A stretch of 64,000 nt of DNA from assembly GCA_963693315.1 (NCBI GenBank), contig OY856188.1:2664257-2728256 (forward strand), written 5' to 3'. A program made the position numbers and the translations under genes. The number at the start of each line of letters is the position of its first letter. Position 1 is the stretch's first letter. The notes under the pieces are model-generated. The model had not been told where the DNA came from. It was given only the letters and a program-made list of their open reading frames with translations, and did no database searches. The DNA is from Diogma glabrata. Taxonomy: Eukaryota > Arthropoda > Insecta > Diptera > Cylindrotomidae. This document shows, one piece after another, positions 33,799 to 44,924 of the stretch.

Positions 33799-36700
33799 TT
33801 ACTGCTGATTTGAATTCGATCGATCAACGATTGCTGTACTTGTAATAACACTTGTTAACTCTGCATTTGTTGCTCGTGAATTATCAAGCGGTGGAACACT
33901 GAAAAATATAAGCAAAAATATTATTTATAAAATTTAATGTAGATGAATATATTTAATTATTTAATCGTTATACTCTTTAATCAATGCCATTACCATTTTT
34001 GCGTTTATTTTGTTTAAACTTATTCTATTTTTTAGACAAACTTTTAATCAATAATCTCTGAAAATTTCAGATTTTTAGCAAACAGGTTTTCAATTTTCTA
34101 AGCTCCAAAAAAAACACATCGCTCAAAATCTCAGACATGCAAGGTCCAAACAAATGAAAATCCTTTAGAAAAGATATTGCATTTTAGGACAAACAAAATA
34201 AGAACTAAAAAAATGAAAAAATAAGCCATGGGTCAATATGGAGATATACAAACCGTTACTCTGTTGCTGATCTTATTGTTTTTGAAGTGAAAATTTCTTT
34301 AGGCGCGTTGTGCAATTTTGTATGGGGAAAAGTTCATATATTCGAGTTATCATTTTCACACATTACGCATAATGTGTTTAAATTTAAAATATCTCTATTC
34401 GGTCGTAACGTTTCAAAATGCAATATAGATATCGCGGTCGACTGAGGTTCTATAGGTTCAGTTCCTGGAGTGGTACTATCTTTTATTGTTTTTTTTATTT
34501 TTATTAAATACCATTAATATTATTGTTGTTTTATTCATGAATTCATAAAAATTATAAAAATTTCTTTTTACGAATTCTAAAACATTGCTCGATAATGCAT
34601 TTATTACTGCTGTCTTTTTCCGTTTCGTTCAAATTATTATCATTTCGATATTAACAAAAAAATTAATTATTTTTTTGGCCGGCAGTGGTAAAAATAATAA
34701 AATATTGGTTTTCCATCATTATTTTCCATTTCAATCACGTGAAATAAAATAAGTAAAATAAAAACTACTATTTGAGTATGTTTCTCTTCCAATATGAGTT
34801 GACATCTTCATCACAAAAGATTGATTTAAACACAGGGGGCGTTGTGCTATTTTGCATGGGAAAAATTTATATATTCGAGTCATCAAGCATTTGTTGATCA
34901 ATGGGTGTGACAACCTCATACTTTAGTCCCTGCTATTGGCATATGAGTTATCTTGAGATATCGTATACCACTCGCAATTGCATTGAGACATCACTAGCCA
35001 AAGCGATATCTTAGGGGTGCTGGCGGATGAAGTTTTTTCAATCAACGATAGCATCCCTTATTCTTAGTTATGGAATATTCTTTGATGATGACACGCTATT
35101 TTTTTAAAAATTAAATGTGTTTGGTAGTAGAAATTACAATGTGCATCACAACAACACATTAAAACCTTTTGAGAACAAGGTCCTACAACAACATGCTTTC
35201 TAAGGTGTTGATAGACGCAAATTTTTTATATGATATGTTTTGATTATTTTAAATATATAAATGTACATACGTAATAGTTGCTTAGAATGCTGATAGATGG
35301 GAAACCCAGAATAATTTTAATGATTTTCATTTAAAAATTCTGAAATTTTAATTTGCAATGCTACAATAATTGAAAGATACAAAAAAACACAGCTATTTCT
35401 CCTAGTTTAGCCAGCGAAAGGTTAAATCTGAGATTCATTTTATCAAAATTAAAAAATTGTGCAAAAACTGTTGAGTTGGGAGACATTTCGCGCTTCTCTT
35501 TGTAGATGGTTGTTTGTTCTCGCCGCTGCTCAAAAATAAATAAAATCAAAGTGACCGGGGCATTCAAGCCTATATTACCAAGTATTACAGATGTCAGTTG
35601 TAGCATTAAAGACACCAAGCGTTCTGATACATTCACAATCAAAGCAGGATTCTCGAACCTTCCGTCTCAACGCATAATACTTCAAGAAGGTGCTACCAAA
35701 ACTCGTTCTTAAATAGCTCCAAAGCCATAATATACTGAAAAAGGATCCGCATTTCCAACTGTAACATTGACAGGCAAAATACTATTTCTCCTGACTGGGT
35801 AAGCTTTGTGGTCGATGCGCAAAGAAGGAAAGTCGGCGTCATTCTTGACTAGACTAGTTGCCTCCACAAACGATTAATTTCACAGATGCAACTATAAGAA
35901 GGAAGAGGCATATGTGTTACTTCCCTACTTGTCTGGGTTCAAGCCAGGCCCAGAGATCTAAATGCACGTGCTCTAGATCATATGGTGGATCATATGTAGG
36001 ACGAATGACAGAAATATTTGGCAATTTTTCAGAAGCTTTAAATGATTGTCTGAAATGTTATACGCATGAATAGCAAAAGTTCTGCCTTTTAGAAAATAGC
36101 CTCTTAGTGTGTCATGCTGATACAGATATGTTAATCATTAGGAAACAGACATTGCAATTCCAACGATAAAGATACATATGTTTTTTAAATCTTCGAATAC
36201 AGTAAATACAGCAAAACTGCAACTACTCACCTTGATGCCATATGTCGATTTAAATTACTTGCACTGAGTAAATGTGGTGAATGACTTGGAGTTGATATGA
36301 TATATTGTTCCTGCGTTGACTGATGTGAAGAAGCAACATGCATTTCATGAGGCTGTCCTAATGGTGAATGATTTGCTTGAGATAAAGATATTTTCATTTC
36401 AGGTACCATGGAATGCATTTGTGACGGGTACATTGACGGTAAAATTTTATCCGAATATGGACCTTTAACAGAAATAAATTATTATATTAACAAGAAATTA
36501 TAATCTTTGAATTAAATTAAGATTTTTATTTACTTTTAACTATTGGACTAGAAGTTGTACTCTTTGGCTTACGTTTTCTTGTTTGAACGCCTTCTTTCTT
36601 CATACTCATTGGCCTTGCAACACCGTGTAATTTAAAATACAAACCACAAGCATTACATACCGGTTCACCTTGACAGTTTCTTCGCCATAATGTTGTTTGT

Positions 36701-38302
36701 GTACTTTGGCAATTCGCACAAATAGCACCACGACGATTGCCTTGTGATGATGGTGATTTTAGTTTTTGATTTCTATGTGGATTACGACTTTCACCTGGAT
36801 GTTTTCTACTGTGTAATGAACATGCATTACATAAACTATTACCCGAATTATCTCTTCGCCATAATGGTGTTGATGAACTGCCGCACATACAACATTCTTT
36901 TGGATCAGTTGATTGTATTATTTGAGCATCATATGTTTCAGAACCAATTGGCCAATTTCCATTCACAATATATTCGCCAGGAATATGTGTACTATCTAAA
37001 ATTATGTTACCATTATAACTCTAAAACGAAAAAAAAACAATGCTTTGTTTATTTTGTATACATTAATGTTATTTGAAAATATTGGTGACAGTTCGATATT
37101 AAATTAGGACAGTTTAATGTTTAAGAAAATGTATACTTACATTGAAATCTAACCCAGGTGCCGACCAGTATGGTTCTGGCTTAGAATAAGCATAAACTTG
37201 TGGTCCAGATGGAGAACCAGATGCAACTGAAACAGTCTCATACATATGTTGGGAACTACTTAATGATGTATAATGAGGTATTTGCTTATTAGAAGACGTC
37301 ATTATTGGATCCTTATATAAAACATTATTTGGACTACTTGAATTAAAACCAGTGAAATCTTTACTTGGTTGTAAGTACGTATAACTTGAAGCACTTGAAG
37401 GATATCCATCTGGTCCAACATAGTAGTTTTGAGCAGAGGTTATTGACGGTACCGGTTCTAAATTTGTATAATGAGCTTTTGTTTCATTTGGGATTTCAAC
37501 TCCATGATTTTCTTCTTGATGGTTATCACTAGGTTGATAGATGTGAATTTCTTGTGCATGGTGTGTTCCAACATTCTCTAGTTTCAGCTCTTCCTGATGG
37601 TGATTTACAAATGTTTGATATGAATAACGATATCTTTGATCACTTTCGTAACGACCCGTTGCAGGTTGGATATAACGTAAATTTTCCGTTTCTTCTCCAG
37701 ATACATTTTCATGAATATAAACGGTATGGTTGTGTTGTGGATGATTTTGTTCAACTGAATGTTGATGTTGAGGATGGATATGATGATGTTGCTGATGATG
37801 CTGCCGTTCTACTACAATATGCTCTCGATCTTCACTACCATTTTTTTTAAGAGTTTTTTCTAATTCTAGAGCTGTTATTTCAATTGGTTGCTGCACGTTT
37901 CCGTTCTCTTGTTCATATTGATACCTCTGCTCTTCAACTGTTGTTGCTATTCCTTGATAATCTTGATGATCATACGTATCTGTTTGATCTTGAATTGAAT
38001 CTTGTGGATCATTTATTTCTCTATTTTGATCAACCAAAAACAAAAATTTTAAAATTAAATCAATTAAGTGAATCCAATTAATACTCGAAAATAAAGATCT
38101 TATCGATTTATTACCTTATATGACCAGCCGTCGTTATCATACGTTGTCTGGGTGTTATGACTGTAGTCGGCAGGGCAGATGTAGATGTTTCTTGTTTTGC
38201 TATCACAAGCGTTATCTCTTCACCAATTATCTCTTCTTGTGGCTTACATTCGGGTGAGTTTTCTATTTTTAGTTTAACATCTTTCATCTCTTGTATTTCC
38301 AA
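33799..38302 (-). CDS. GATA456-class zinc-finger transcription factor (serpent/GATAe-like), five exons, 5' end incomplete
   Basis: Exons on the minus strand: 38302-38115, 38020-37141, 37020-36534, 36462-36231, 33898-33799. Each junction has GT...AG and matching phase; introns are 94, 120, 71 and 2332 bp. From the first in-frame ATG (38287) the product is about 623 residues. The N-terminal half is acidic, with a His/Gln-rich stretch at about 131-156. Finger 1 has Cys394/397/415/418 ([14 protein letters not shown]) and is divergent after its last Cys pair ([11 protein letters not shown] instead of CNACGLYxKxNG). Finger 2 has Cys452/455/473/476 ([17 protein letters not shown]) and is followed by a basic tail RKRKPK at about 499-504. 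The RKRKPK tail supports the GATA456 group; such factors bind WGATAR sites in the nucleus and direct blood, fat-body, gut or cardiac fates in insects. I cannot decide between serpent and GATAe. An acceptor precedes 38302, so a 5' exon, possibly coding, is missing. Confidence 0.88.
34275..34490 (+). mobile_element. tRNA-related SINE-like repeat, copy in GATA intron 4
   Basis: Shares TTTTTGAAGTGAAAAYTTCT, GCGTTGTGCAATTTTSTATGG and CTATAGG...TTCAGTTCCTGG...TGGTAC with the minus-strand copy at 56480-56690. The 3' part, GGTTCAGTTCCTGG near 34457, resembles a pol III B box with flanking T-arm bases. It is transcribed antisense to the GATA gene if at all. A shorter piece of the same head lies at 34835-34890. 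Confidence 0.6.
34835..34890 (+). repeat. Partial copy of the same SINE-like head
   Basis: GGCGTTGTGCTATTTTGCATGGG followed by TTTATATATTCGAGTCATC matches the first part of the 34275 copy closely. It lies within GATA intron 4. Confidence 0.55.
34898..35398 (+). repeat. Dispersed repeat, copy A (inverse of 55085-55575)
   Basis: About 500 bp match, in opposite orientation, the sequence at 55085-55575. Shared landmarks are GGGTGTGACAACC, GCATATGAGTTATCTTGAGA, GGGGTGCTGGCGGATGAAG, CAACAACACATTAAAACC and CTGATAGATGGGAAACCCAG. No coding sequence or clear ends were found. It lies in GATA intron 4. Confidence 0.75.
35399..36070 (-). pseudogene. Unassigned coding-like remnant inside GATA intron 4
   Basis: On the minus strand a sequence with stops and frameshifts includes [67 protein letters not shown] and an open frame at 35361-35642. 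It does not look like low-complexity DNA and is unlikely to be random, but I recognise no family. It has in-frame stops and no matching splice sites, so an alternative GATA exon is unlikely. A decayed transposon or viral-type insertion is possible. Confidence 0.3.
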
Positions 38303-39199
38303 CTATAAAAAATTTCAAAACCAAAAGAAAAAAAAATAGATTAATAAAAACTAGAAAAAACTTATAAAAAAAATTCTAGATTCCTTTACAAAAAAGGTTT
38401 GTACATTTTTTAAGGGAATGTATGTCTTCGTCATTCACAGACGTAAACGTAAACAATAATTTTGACGCCGCAATATTTGTTTTTTTGTAATGCGACAATT
38501 TTTTTTCTTCATTTCTTTTTAATTGTGTCTTAAAGTATTTATTTCATTTTTTTCTTGTATTTGCCTTATACAAACAACAATTATCGTAACATAAAGACAG
38601 AGTCATTCAACAAAGTTAATAAAAAAAAGTTTTTGTTCAATGAACATTCAATATGTTGAATACTCGAACAGAAAGGGTGTGTGGTGTTGGGTTTGTATTT
38701 TGTTCTAAATTTTATTAGTTTTGTTTTTGGCTTGCCTTCACCTAAATTTGATGTTATAGATTTTATGCAGGTGACTGAATATTTTTCAATGGATATTAAT
38801 TCATTTAAATTATCTGTAAAAATCGAAACTGACGTATGGGTAGCGCAAAAACAAACCTATAAGTTAAATAAATAAATTACTCATACAGGTTTTAGCTTAT
38901 GTCATTTTCTTTTTCAAATCAAAACGTTGGAAAAAATGTGTAAAATAAAAGACAATCAAACTGCAATAGACAAATAATAAATAAGGGGCTCAAATATCAA
39001 GCTCTGAGATCTCAAGACTTTGGTCTGGGTTAAGGATTTTGATATATTTTTCGGCAAAAAACTTTTATGAGGACAATGTTTTTAGTTGGGCAGCGATGTA
39101 TATCAAACATAAATCTTTATCTGTAAAAGTACAAGTATTTAATCAATTATTAAATTTATTAATTTAATAAAAAAAAATTTTTTTTACTTAAAAACTTTT
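38303..39199. other. Upstream sequence or first intron of the GATA gene
   Basis: Begins with the pyrimidine-rich acceptor tract before 38302. No coding exon could be joined from here; AT-rich with a 64-codon plus-strand ORF at 38681-38875 that lacks a domain. Confidence 0.4.
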
Positions 39200-40790
39200 T
39201 TTAACTTATTTAAAAAACATAAAAATCAGACCGGTTTCAAATATAAATATCTATCGTCAGTGAAAAATTTATATTTATGACAATATTATTTAAAAAAGTC
39301 CGAGCGGCAGGTATATCCGCTAGAAATAGGTAGATTTCGGGATCAGACAGTTATGTGTGCAATTAGAATCGGATTTATCAGATTACTTTATAAAAAACAC
39401 TAATTAAAAACAGAAGTATTAAACAAACTTTAAAAATAAACATTATTTTATACAGTTTTTGGGCTCTAAGCCTGTACCTGTACCCCGATATGGCCAATTG
39501 TCAAACATATTCAGGAAACTGTTTGCCGCAACATACCCAGAAAATATTTTTAGCGTAAGTGAAAAAATGCGACCGTGAAAGTGCCGCAAAAAGCCGTTGT
39601 ACTTCACACAGTTTATTGCAGATAGCTAAAGAACCTTTTATTGCAGATATCTGGCTTTTTAAAAAATGATAGAAATATGTTCAAATAATTAAAAGTCCAG
39701 CGGCAGGTATATCCGCTAGAAAAAGGTAGATTTCTTGATCAGACAGATATGCATGCAAGTAGAATCAATGTATCAAATTAGTTGAAATCAAAAAACTAAA
39801 TAGAAACGGAATTATCCAACAAATTTCACAAAAGACATTTAATACATTAACCGAAACTACTTTATGCAATTTCGGAACAGTTTTGTTTAATTTGGTTAAA
39901 ATTAGTCATAACATATTAAATCCACCAAAGATCAAATAAACGTCCAACAAAGATCAAAAGAACTACGTGACAACTACAATTATACCATCACACATAATTT
40001 ATAATCAAACATTATTAAACAATTTTAATTTAAAATCATCTTTGTGTTGTATTTTTTTGTTCTCATATAATCTTTATTCAAATACATAGTTTACTTAGTG
40101 AAAAAAAAATAAAAATACAAACAAAAGAGCATATGATAATTTTCCTTATGTATTAAATGGCTTGAGATTTGTCTGTAATAGATGCATTATATTGCTTATA
40201 AAAATGGAACCTTTTGGGTTAGAAAGCTGAAATTTTGTGAGGCTATAGCTTAAAAACTGTCTTAAAAGTTAAGATGAATTTAAATAACATAAACTCAAAC
40301 ATGATGAAATCATTGCCTTTTGCGTTTATTTTCATTTCAACCGACCTGGGGCCTCAACCTTTAGATCTGAACTATTTTTTTTTTAAATTTTGGAAAGATT
40401 TATATTGAAACTTTGTGTAAAAAAGTTTTCAAGTGTGAGCTTGGCCATTTCAGCTAGATCAAGAACAAAAAAGATTGGCAAATTTTTAAAACAGCTGATT
40501 TTTCAGGAACCTGGAACGTCAAAGTTGTCATTTGGATAAAAATGATAGAAATATGTTCAAATATTCAATATTTATAAATTTTATTAAAATATTATGATTC
40601 AAACGGAAGTTATAGCGCCCTAGATTATTCGACATTTTAGGCTCTAGCTGCTTAACTGGTACTCGGATATGGCCAGTTCACGAACTTGTCCAAAACATTA
40701 TTTGCCGAAACACACACAAAAAATTATTTTGGTGTAGGTCGAAAAATGCGACCGTGAGAGTGCCGCCAAATTCCGTTATATCTCATATCG

Positions 40791-40791
<1 letters not shown>

Positions 40792-40858
<67 letters not shown>
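40792..40858. repeat. (TA)n microsatellite, about 67 bp
   Basis: Pure TA run following TCATATCGT in unit 2 of the array. The equivalent runs are about 27 bp at 41204-41230 and 92 bp at 42483-42574. Confidence 0.95.
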
Positions 40859-40860
<2 letters not shown>

Positions 40861-41203
40861 TTTTTTTTCATTTTGATTTTCCGTCTCCGCTTATCATATA
40901 TAGTCGTTTGGCACCAAAATTTTTCCGAAATTCCGAGATGAAGCACATACCAATAGGTAGATTTTTATATGAAATCTACCTAATATTTATAAATTTGTTT
41001 ACATAATTTGCCCCAAACGGCCGTTATAACGCTTTGTTTTTGACAGTTTCAAGGCTCTAGACTCTTAACCTGTACCCGAATATGGCCAGTTGTCGAACTT
41101 ATCCAAGAAATTGTTTGCCGCAATACGCTCAGAAAAAAATTTTGGTCTAGGTCGAAAAATGCGACCGTGAGAGTGCCGCTAAATTCCGTTATACCTCATA
41201 TCG

Positions 41204-41230
41204 TTATATATATATATATATATATGTATA
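41204..41230. repeat. (TA)n microsatellite, about 27 bp
   Basis: TA run at the same place in unit 3 of the array, with one G interruption. Confidence 0.9.
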
Positions 41231-42481
41231 ATTTTTTTTTTGTTTTTCCGTCTCCGCTTTACATATATAGTCGTTTGGCATATATGAAATCTACCTAATA
41301 TATGAAATCTACGTAAAACAAAACAAAATTCCTATAATAACATATGTAATTGGTTCTATATGCAATTTGAATACAAAACAAAAATTCAAAATAAAAACAA
41401 TACAAATAAATTGAAAAATTGCATACAAATGCAATCTTCGCAATTTTTCTTTTATATATACAATATCTAAATAACCATGAAGAACAAAAATTTGGTTAAT
41501 TAGATTTGGGGGTGATCATTATGGTTTTATGTTATTAAATATGAATTTTTTTAAACGCTGTGTGATATTAACACATGTTTTATTAAAGTTTATACATATC
41601 TGTTATTTTTATAGGAATTTACATGCTTAATTTTACTGTTTAATTAACACTAACTAATTATTCGGTTGGTAAATTATATAATAGCTCCCTAAAATGTTTT
41701 TCATATATAGATCCTTTTGAACGCCTATCGCACAAAGGTCTATCAATTTGTTCGAATAGTATTTGCAAGTAAATGTCAACAAAACTAAAACAAAATTCAA
41801 TATTAATTTTATATAAATTTTCATTGTTTTAATTTTCACATATATTAGGCTTTGTAAGATATGTAAAAGGTTTTTTGTTTAAGCTTATAAAATTAGAGCC
41901 TCTAGGGATAGAAAGCTGAAAATTTCTGAGATTATAGTTCAAAAGTTAATCTAAAAGAAAATATGAGTTTAAGCAAAAGAAACTCAAAAATGATGAAGAC
42001 ATGGACGTTTGCGTTTGTTTTTGTTTTAACCGACCCAGGGTCTCAACCTCTGAACTTAAACAATTTATTTTTTAAGTTTTGGATAGATTTATTTACGTAT
42101 TTATGTTTTGGAAGGTTTTCATTTGTAAGCTTGGTTATTTTCATCTATATCGAGGACAACAAAGTTCAGTACATTTTTAAAACAGCTGATTTTTCAGGAA
42201 CCTTTTGCGCTGAGGTTTTCATTTTGCAAAAAATGATAAAAAATAGTTTAAATATTTAATATTTATCAATTTTATTTAACCATTATGATTCAAACGGAAG
42301 TTATAACGTCTTAGATTATTCGACTTTTAAGGCTCTAGCCGCTTAAATGGTACCCCGATATGGCCAGTTCGCGAACTTGTCCAAGAGATTGTTTGCCGTA
42401 ATATACACACATAATATTTTTGGTGTAGGTCGAAAAGTGCGACCGTGAGAGTGCCGGATAATTCTGTTATACCTCATATCG

Positions 42482-42482
<1 letters not shown>

Positions 42483-42574
<92 letters not shown>
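42483..42574. repeat. (TA)n microsatellite, about 92 bp
   Basis: TA run at the same place in unit 4. It produces spurious Ile-Tyr ORFs on both strands (42343-42663 and 42445-42717). Confidence 0.95.
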
Positions 42575-42577
<3 letters not shown>

Positions 42578-42813
42578 TTTTTTTTCATTTTGATTTTCCG
42601 TCTCCGCTTATCATATATAGTCGTTTGGCACCAAAATTTTTCCGAAATTCCGAGATGAAGCACGTTACAATAGGTAGATTTTTATATGAAATCTACCTAA
42701 AATTAGTTTGTTTCTAAGGATATGCATACTAAATCAAACATAAAAAATCAAAACAAAAATCAAAAGACTAAAATTATAAAATATGATAAGAACAAAAATA
42801 ATAAAGAAAACTA

Positions 42814-43775
42814 TTAATTTATAATTAAATTGTACAAAATATTAGAACTAAATGATAATTGTTCATTTAAAATTAAAAATGGTGACTTCTTAATAGCTTT
42901 ATATATTTTATATTCCTCCATTGAATCCATGAGTGGACCTTTGTTACAAAAATGTAAAATTTTAAAATTATTTTCAAAATTTGTATATGAATGATTTTCA
43001 TCGACTACATGTTGAGCAAAAAGTGATTTTATATTTTGAATGTTTTTTCTTTTAGGTACCTAAATGTTCTGAAAATCTGGTGATGAACTTTCTACCTGTT
43101 TGGCCAATATAAAATTTATCACAGAAATCACAATTTATTTGATAAATCCCAGAGCATTCTTCTAGTTTAGGTTTTTCTTTGAATTTTTCTTTGACTGTTT
43201 ATTGTTTTGAAAAAAATTTTAAACTTTATTGTTATTATTGAAATTTTTAAATTGATTTCTGTTGATAGATCTATAATTATTTATTCTTTTTGAATTTCGA
43301 CTTAACATTTTATCAATAATATTTGGGTTGTATTCGTTATTAATAGCAATAAATTTAATTGTGTTTACTTTATTCTGGAAATTTAAATGATTCATTGGAA
43401 TCGTAAGCAATCTATTTACAAATGAATTATAAGCAGACATTTTTTGAGAATATGGATGGTGTGAGCTAGAGTTAATTGTAATATCAGTTGTAGTAGGTTT
43501 TCTATAAATTTTAAACTCAAACTTGTTAATATTCTTTAATATGGTCGAATCCAAACAATTTAGCATGTTGTCTTTTTCAATTTCAAGAGTAATTGTATCT
43601 TTTTGTTAATTTTATTCAAATAATTTTTGAAAATTTCAATTTGAGAAGTTCCATTAAATAATAAAAATATGTGATCAACATATCTTGAATATGAAATAAT
43701 CAAATTTTGATATTTATTTGAATTAGAAAGAGTAAATTTATTTTCAAAATGGTTAAGGTATATATTACAAGTATT
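42814..43775 (-). pseudogene. Penelope-like retroelement fragment: RT C-terminus and GIY-YIG nuclease
   Basis: Read on the minus strand, the order is YLNHFENKFTLS, RYVDHIFLLFNGT, IEIFKNYLNKI, a frame change near 43600, then FEFKIYRKPTTTDITI, HHPYSQKMSAYNSFVNRLL and IDKMLSRNSKRIN. A nuclease part follows: LEECSGIYQINCDFCDKFYI with GQTGRKF, another frame change after SEHLG, and a C-terminal block SLFAQHVVDENHSYTNFE ... LILNEQLSFSSNI ending at a stop at 42814-42816. This is the RT thumb region and GIY-YIG endonuclease of Penelope-like elements. The RT active-site motif, usually YVDD, reads YVDH. Frameshifts also make it inactive. Upstream RT is missing. Confidence 0.8.
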
Positions 43776-43899
43776 TTATCTCTGTTTAGAAATTTATTAC
43801 AAAACAAACACGAAACATCAATTATATAAATTAACATAATTTAGTGAAAATATGATACAACTAACAAACTACTCAAACACTTCTACATTTAGCCATTCA

Positions 43900-44245
43900 A
43901 GAAAATATTACAAAATCAAAAATTGAAATTTCTTTCAAAATTACAAAAATATTGTAAAATTTAAATTAATCAAAATCAAAAATTTAAGCTTTTGTCAAAA
44001 TTCGAAAAATATTCCAAAAATTATTACAAAATCAAAGCTTAAAACTTTTTTCAAAATTCTAAAAAAATTGCAAAAATTATAACAAAATCATAAATACAAA
44101 CTTTTCAAAATTCCAAAAATTATGATAAAATCAAAAATTTAAACTTTTTCAAAATTCTAAAAATATTTCAAAAATTCTTACAAAATCAAAAATTGAAACA
44201 TTTTTCAAAATTCCAAAAATCATAACAAATTCAAAAATTTCCATG
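43900..44245. repeat. Degenerate AT-rich tandem repeat of about 60 bp
   Basis: Units built on ATTACAAAATCAAAAATT, GAAA/TTTAAACTTTT and TCAAAATTCCAAAAAT recur about six times with much divergence. Confidence 0.65.
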
Positions 44246-44559
44246 TCCAATTTCATGTCATACAAATAATTAAATTTATTTTTTTCCAAAAAAAATGGGT
44301 AAAAAAAGTTTTTTCCAAAAAATTGGGTTTTCTAGAGATTTCGTAGGTTGTGACGGCAGACAGACATAAATTTTTTTGTATTTTTAGAATCAGTAGGTTA
44401 TAAAACGTCGAGAAATGCCAAAAAATTGGGGGTAAGAATTTCACTTTTGACTCAAGAATATAAGTATTATAGGTCTATAAAACCCAATAATATAGGTCTA
44501 TAAAACCCAAGTAATTTCAAAACGAATTACTTATTGCATTTATTGAACTTATTCAATGG

Positions 44560-44870
44560 TTTGCAGTCCAAATTCAATATTTTGCAAATCAAATTCAACA
44601 TTTTGCAATTCAAATTCAATTTTTACATTTTAAATTCAAGATTTTGCAAATCAAATTCAATATTTTGCAATCAAATTCAACTTTTTGCAAATCAAATTCA
44701 ATTATTTGCAAATCAAATTGAATAGCAAAAAATTGAATTTGATTTGCAAAAAGTTGAATTTGATTTGCAAAAAGTTGAATTTGATTAGAAAAAAGTTGAT
44801 TTTGATTTGCAAAAGTTGAATTTGATTTGCAAAATGTTGAATTTGGACTGCAAAACCTGTATTCATTTTT
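44560..44870. repeat. Inverted array of an 18-bp unit
   Basis: The left half repeats TTTGCAAATCAAATTCAA and close variants (44570-44722); the right half repeats its complement TTGAATTTGATTTGCAAA (44725-44870). The junction at about 44722 makes the whole array a large imperfect palindrome. Confidence 0.85.
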
Positions 44871-44924
44871 AAATTTGTTCATCCACTCCTATTTTCTCTT
44901 CTTTTCTTCCTCTTTACGCTTCTA

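Larger units (their letters stand above)
39200..42720. repeat. Tandemly reiterated repeat array, four partial units with (TA)n blocks
   Basis: A module containing GGCTCTAGCYGCTTAA, CCCGATATGGCCAGTT, a TTTGCCGCAA block and GCGACCGTGAGAGTGCCG recurs with the GATATGGCC motif at about 39487, 40666, 41079 and 42357. Longer segments before it (about 40200-40660 and 41890-42350) are also duplicated, with AACCGACC...GGGTCTCAACCT and ACAGCTGATTTTTCAGGAAC blocks. Three units continue into TCATATCGTTATATA, a (TA)n run, then CCGTCTCCGCTTATCATATA and GAAATCTACCTAA. The CGGCAGGTATATCCGCTAGAAA block occurs twice, at 39306 and 39709. It adjoins the 3' end of a Penelope-like fragment and may be its repeated non-coding terminal sequence. 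Confidence 0.75.

Noticed and set aside
34425..34485. tRNA gene in GATA intron 4
   Set aside because: Only a T-arm-like segment is present and it belongs to a dispersed repeat family.
36744..37076. 110-codon plus-strand ORF
   Set aside because: Antisense to the GATA finger exon.
33799..38302. Assigning the symbol srp or GATAe
   Set aside because: Finger sequences place it in the GATA456 group, but I cannot separate the two without an alignment.
37554..38339. Plus-strand ORFs of 60-98 codons
   Set aside because: Antisense to GATA exons 1-2.
42343..42717. Ile-Tyr repeat ORFs on both strands
   Set aside because: Translation of a (TA)n run.
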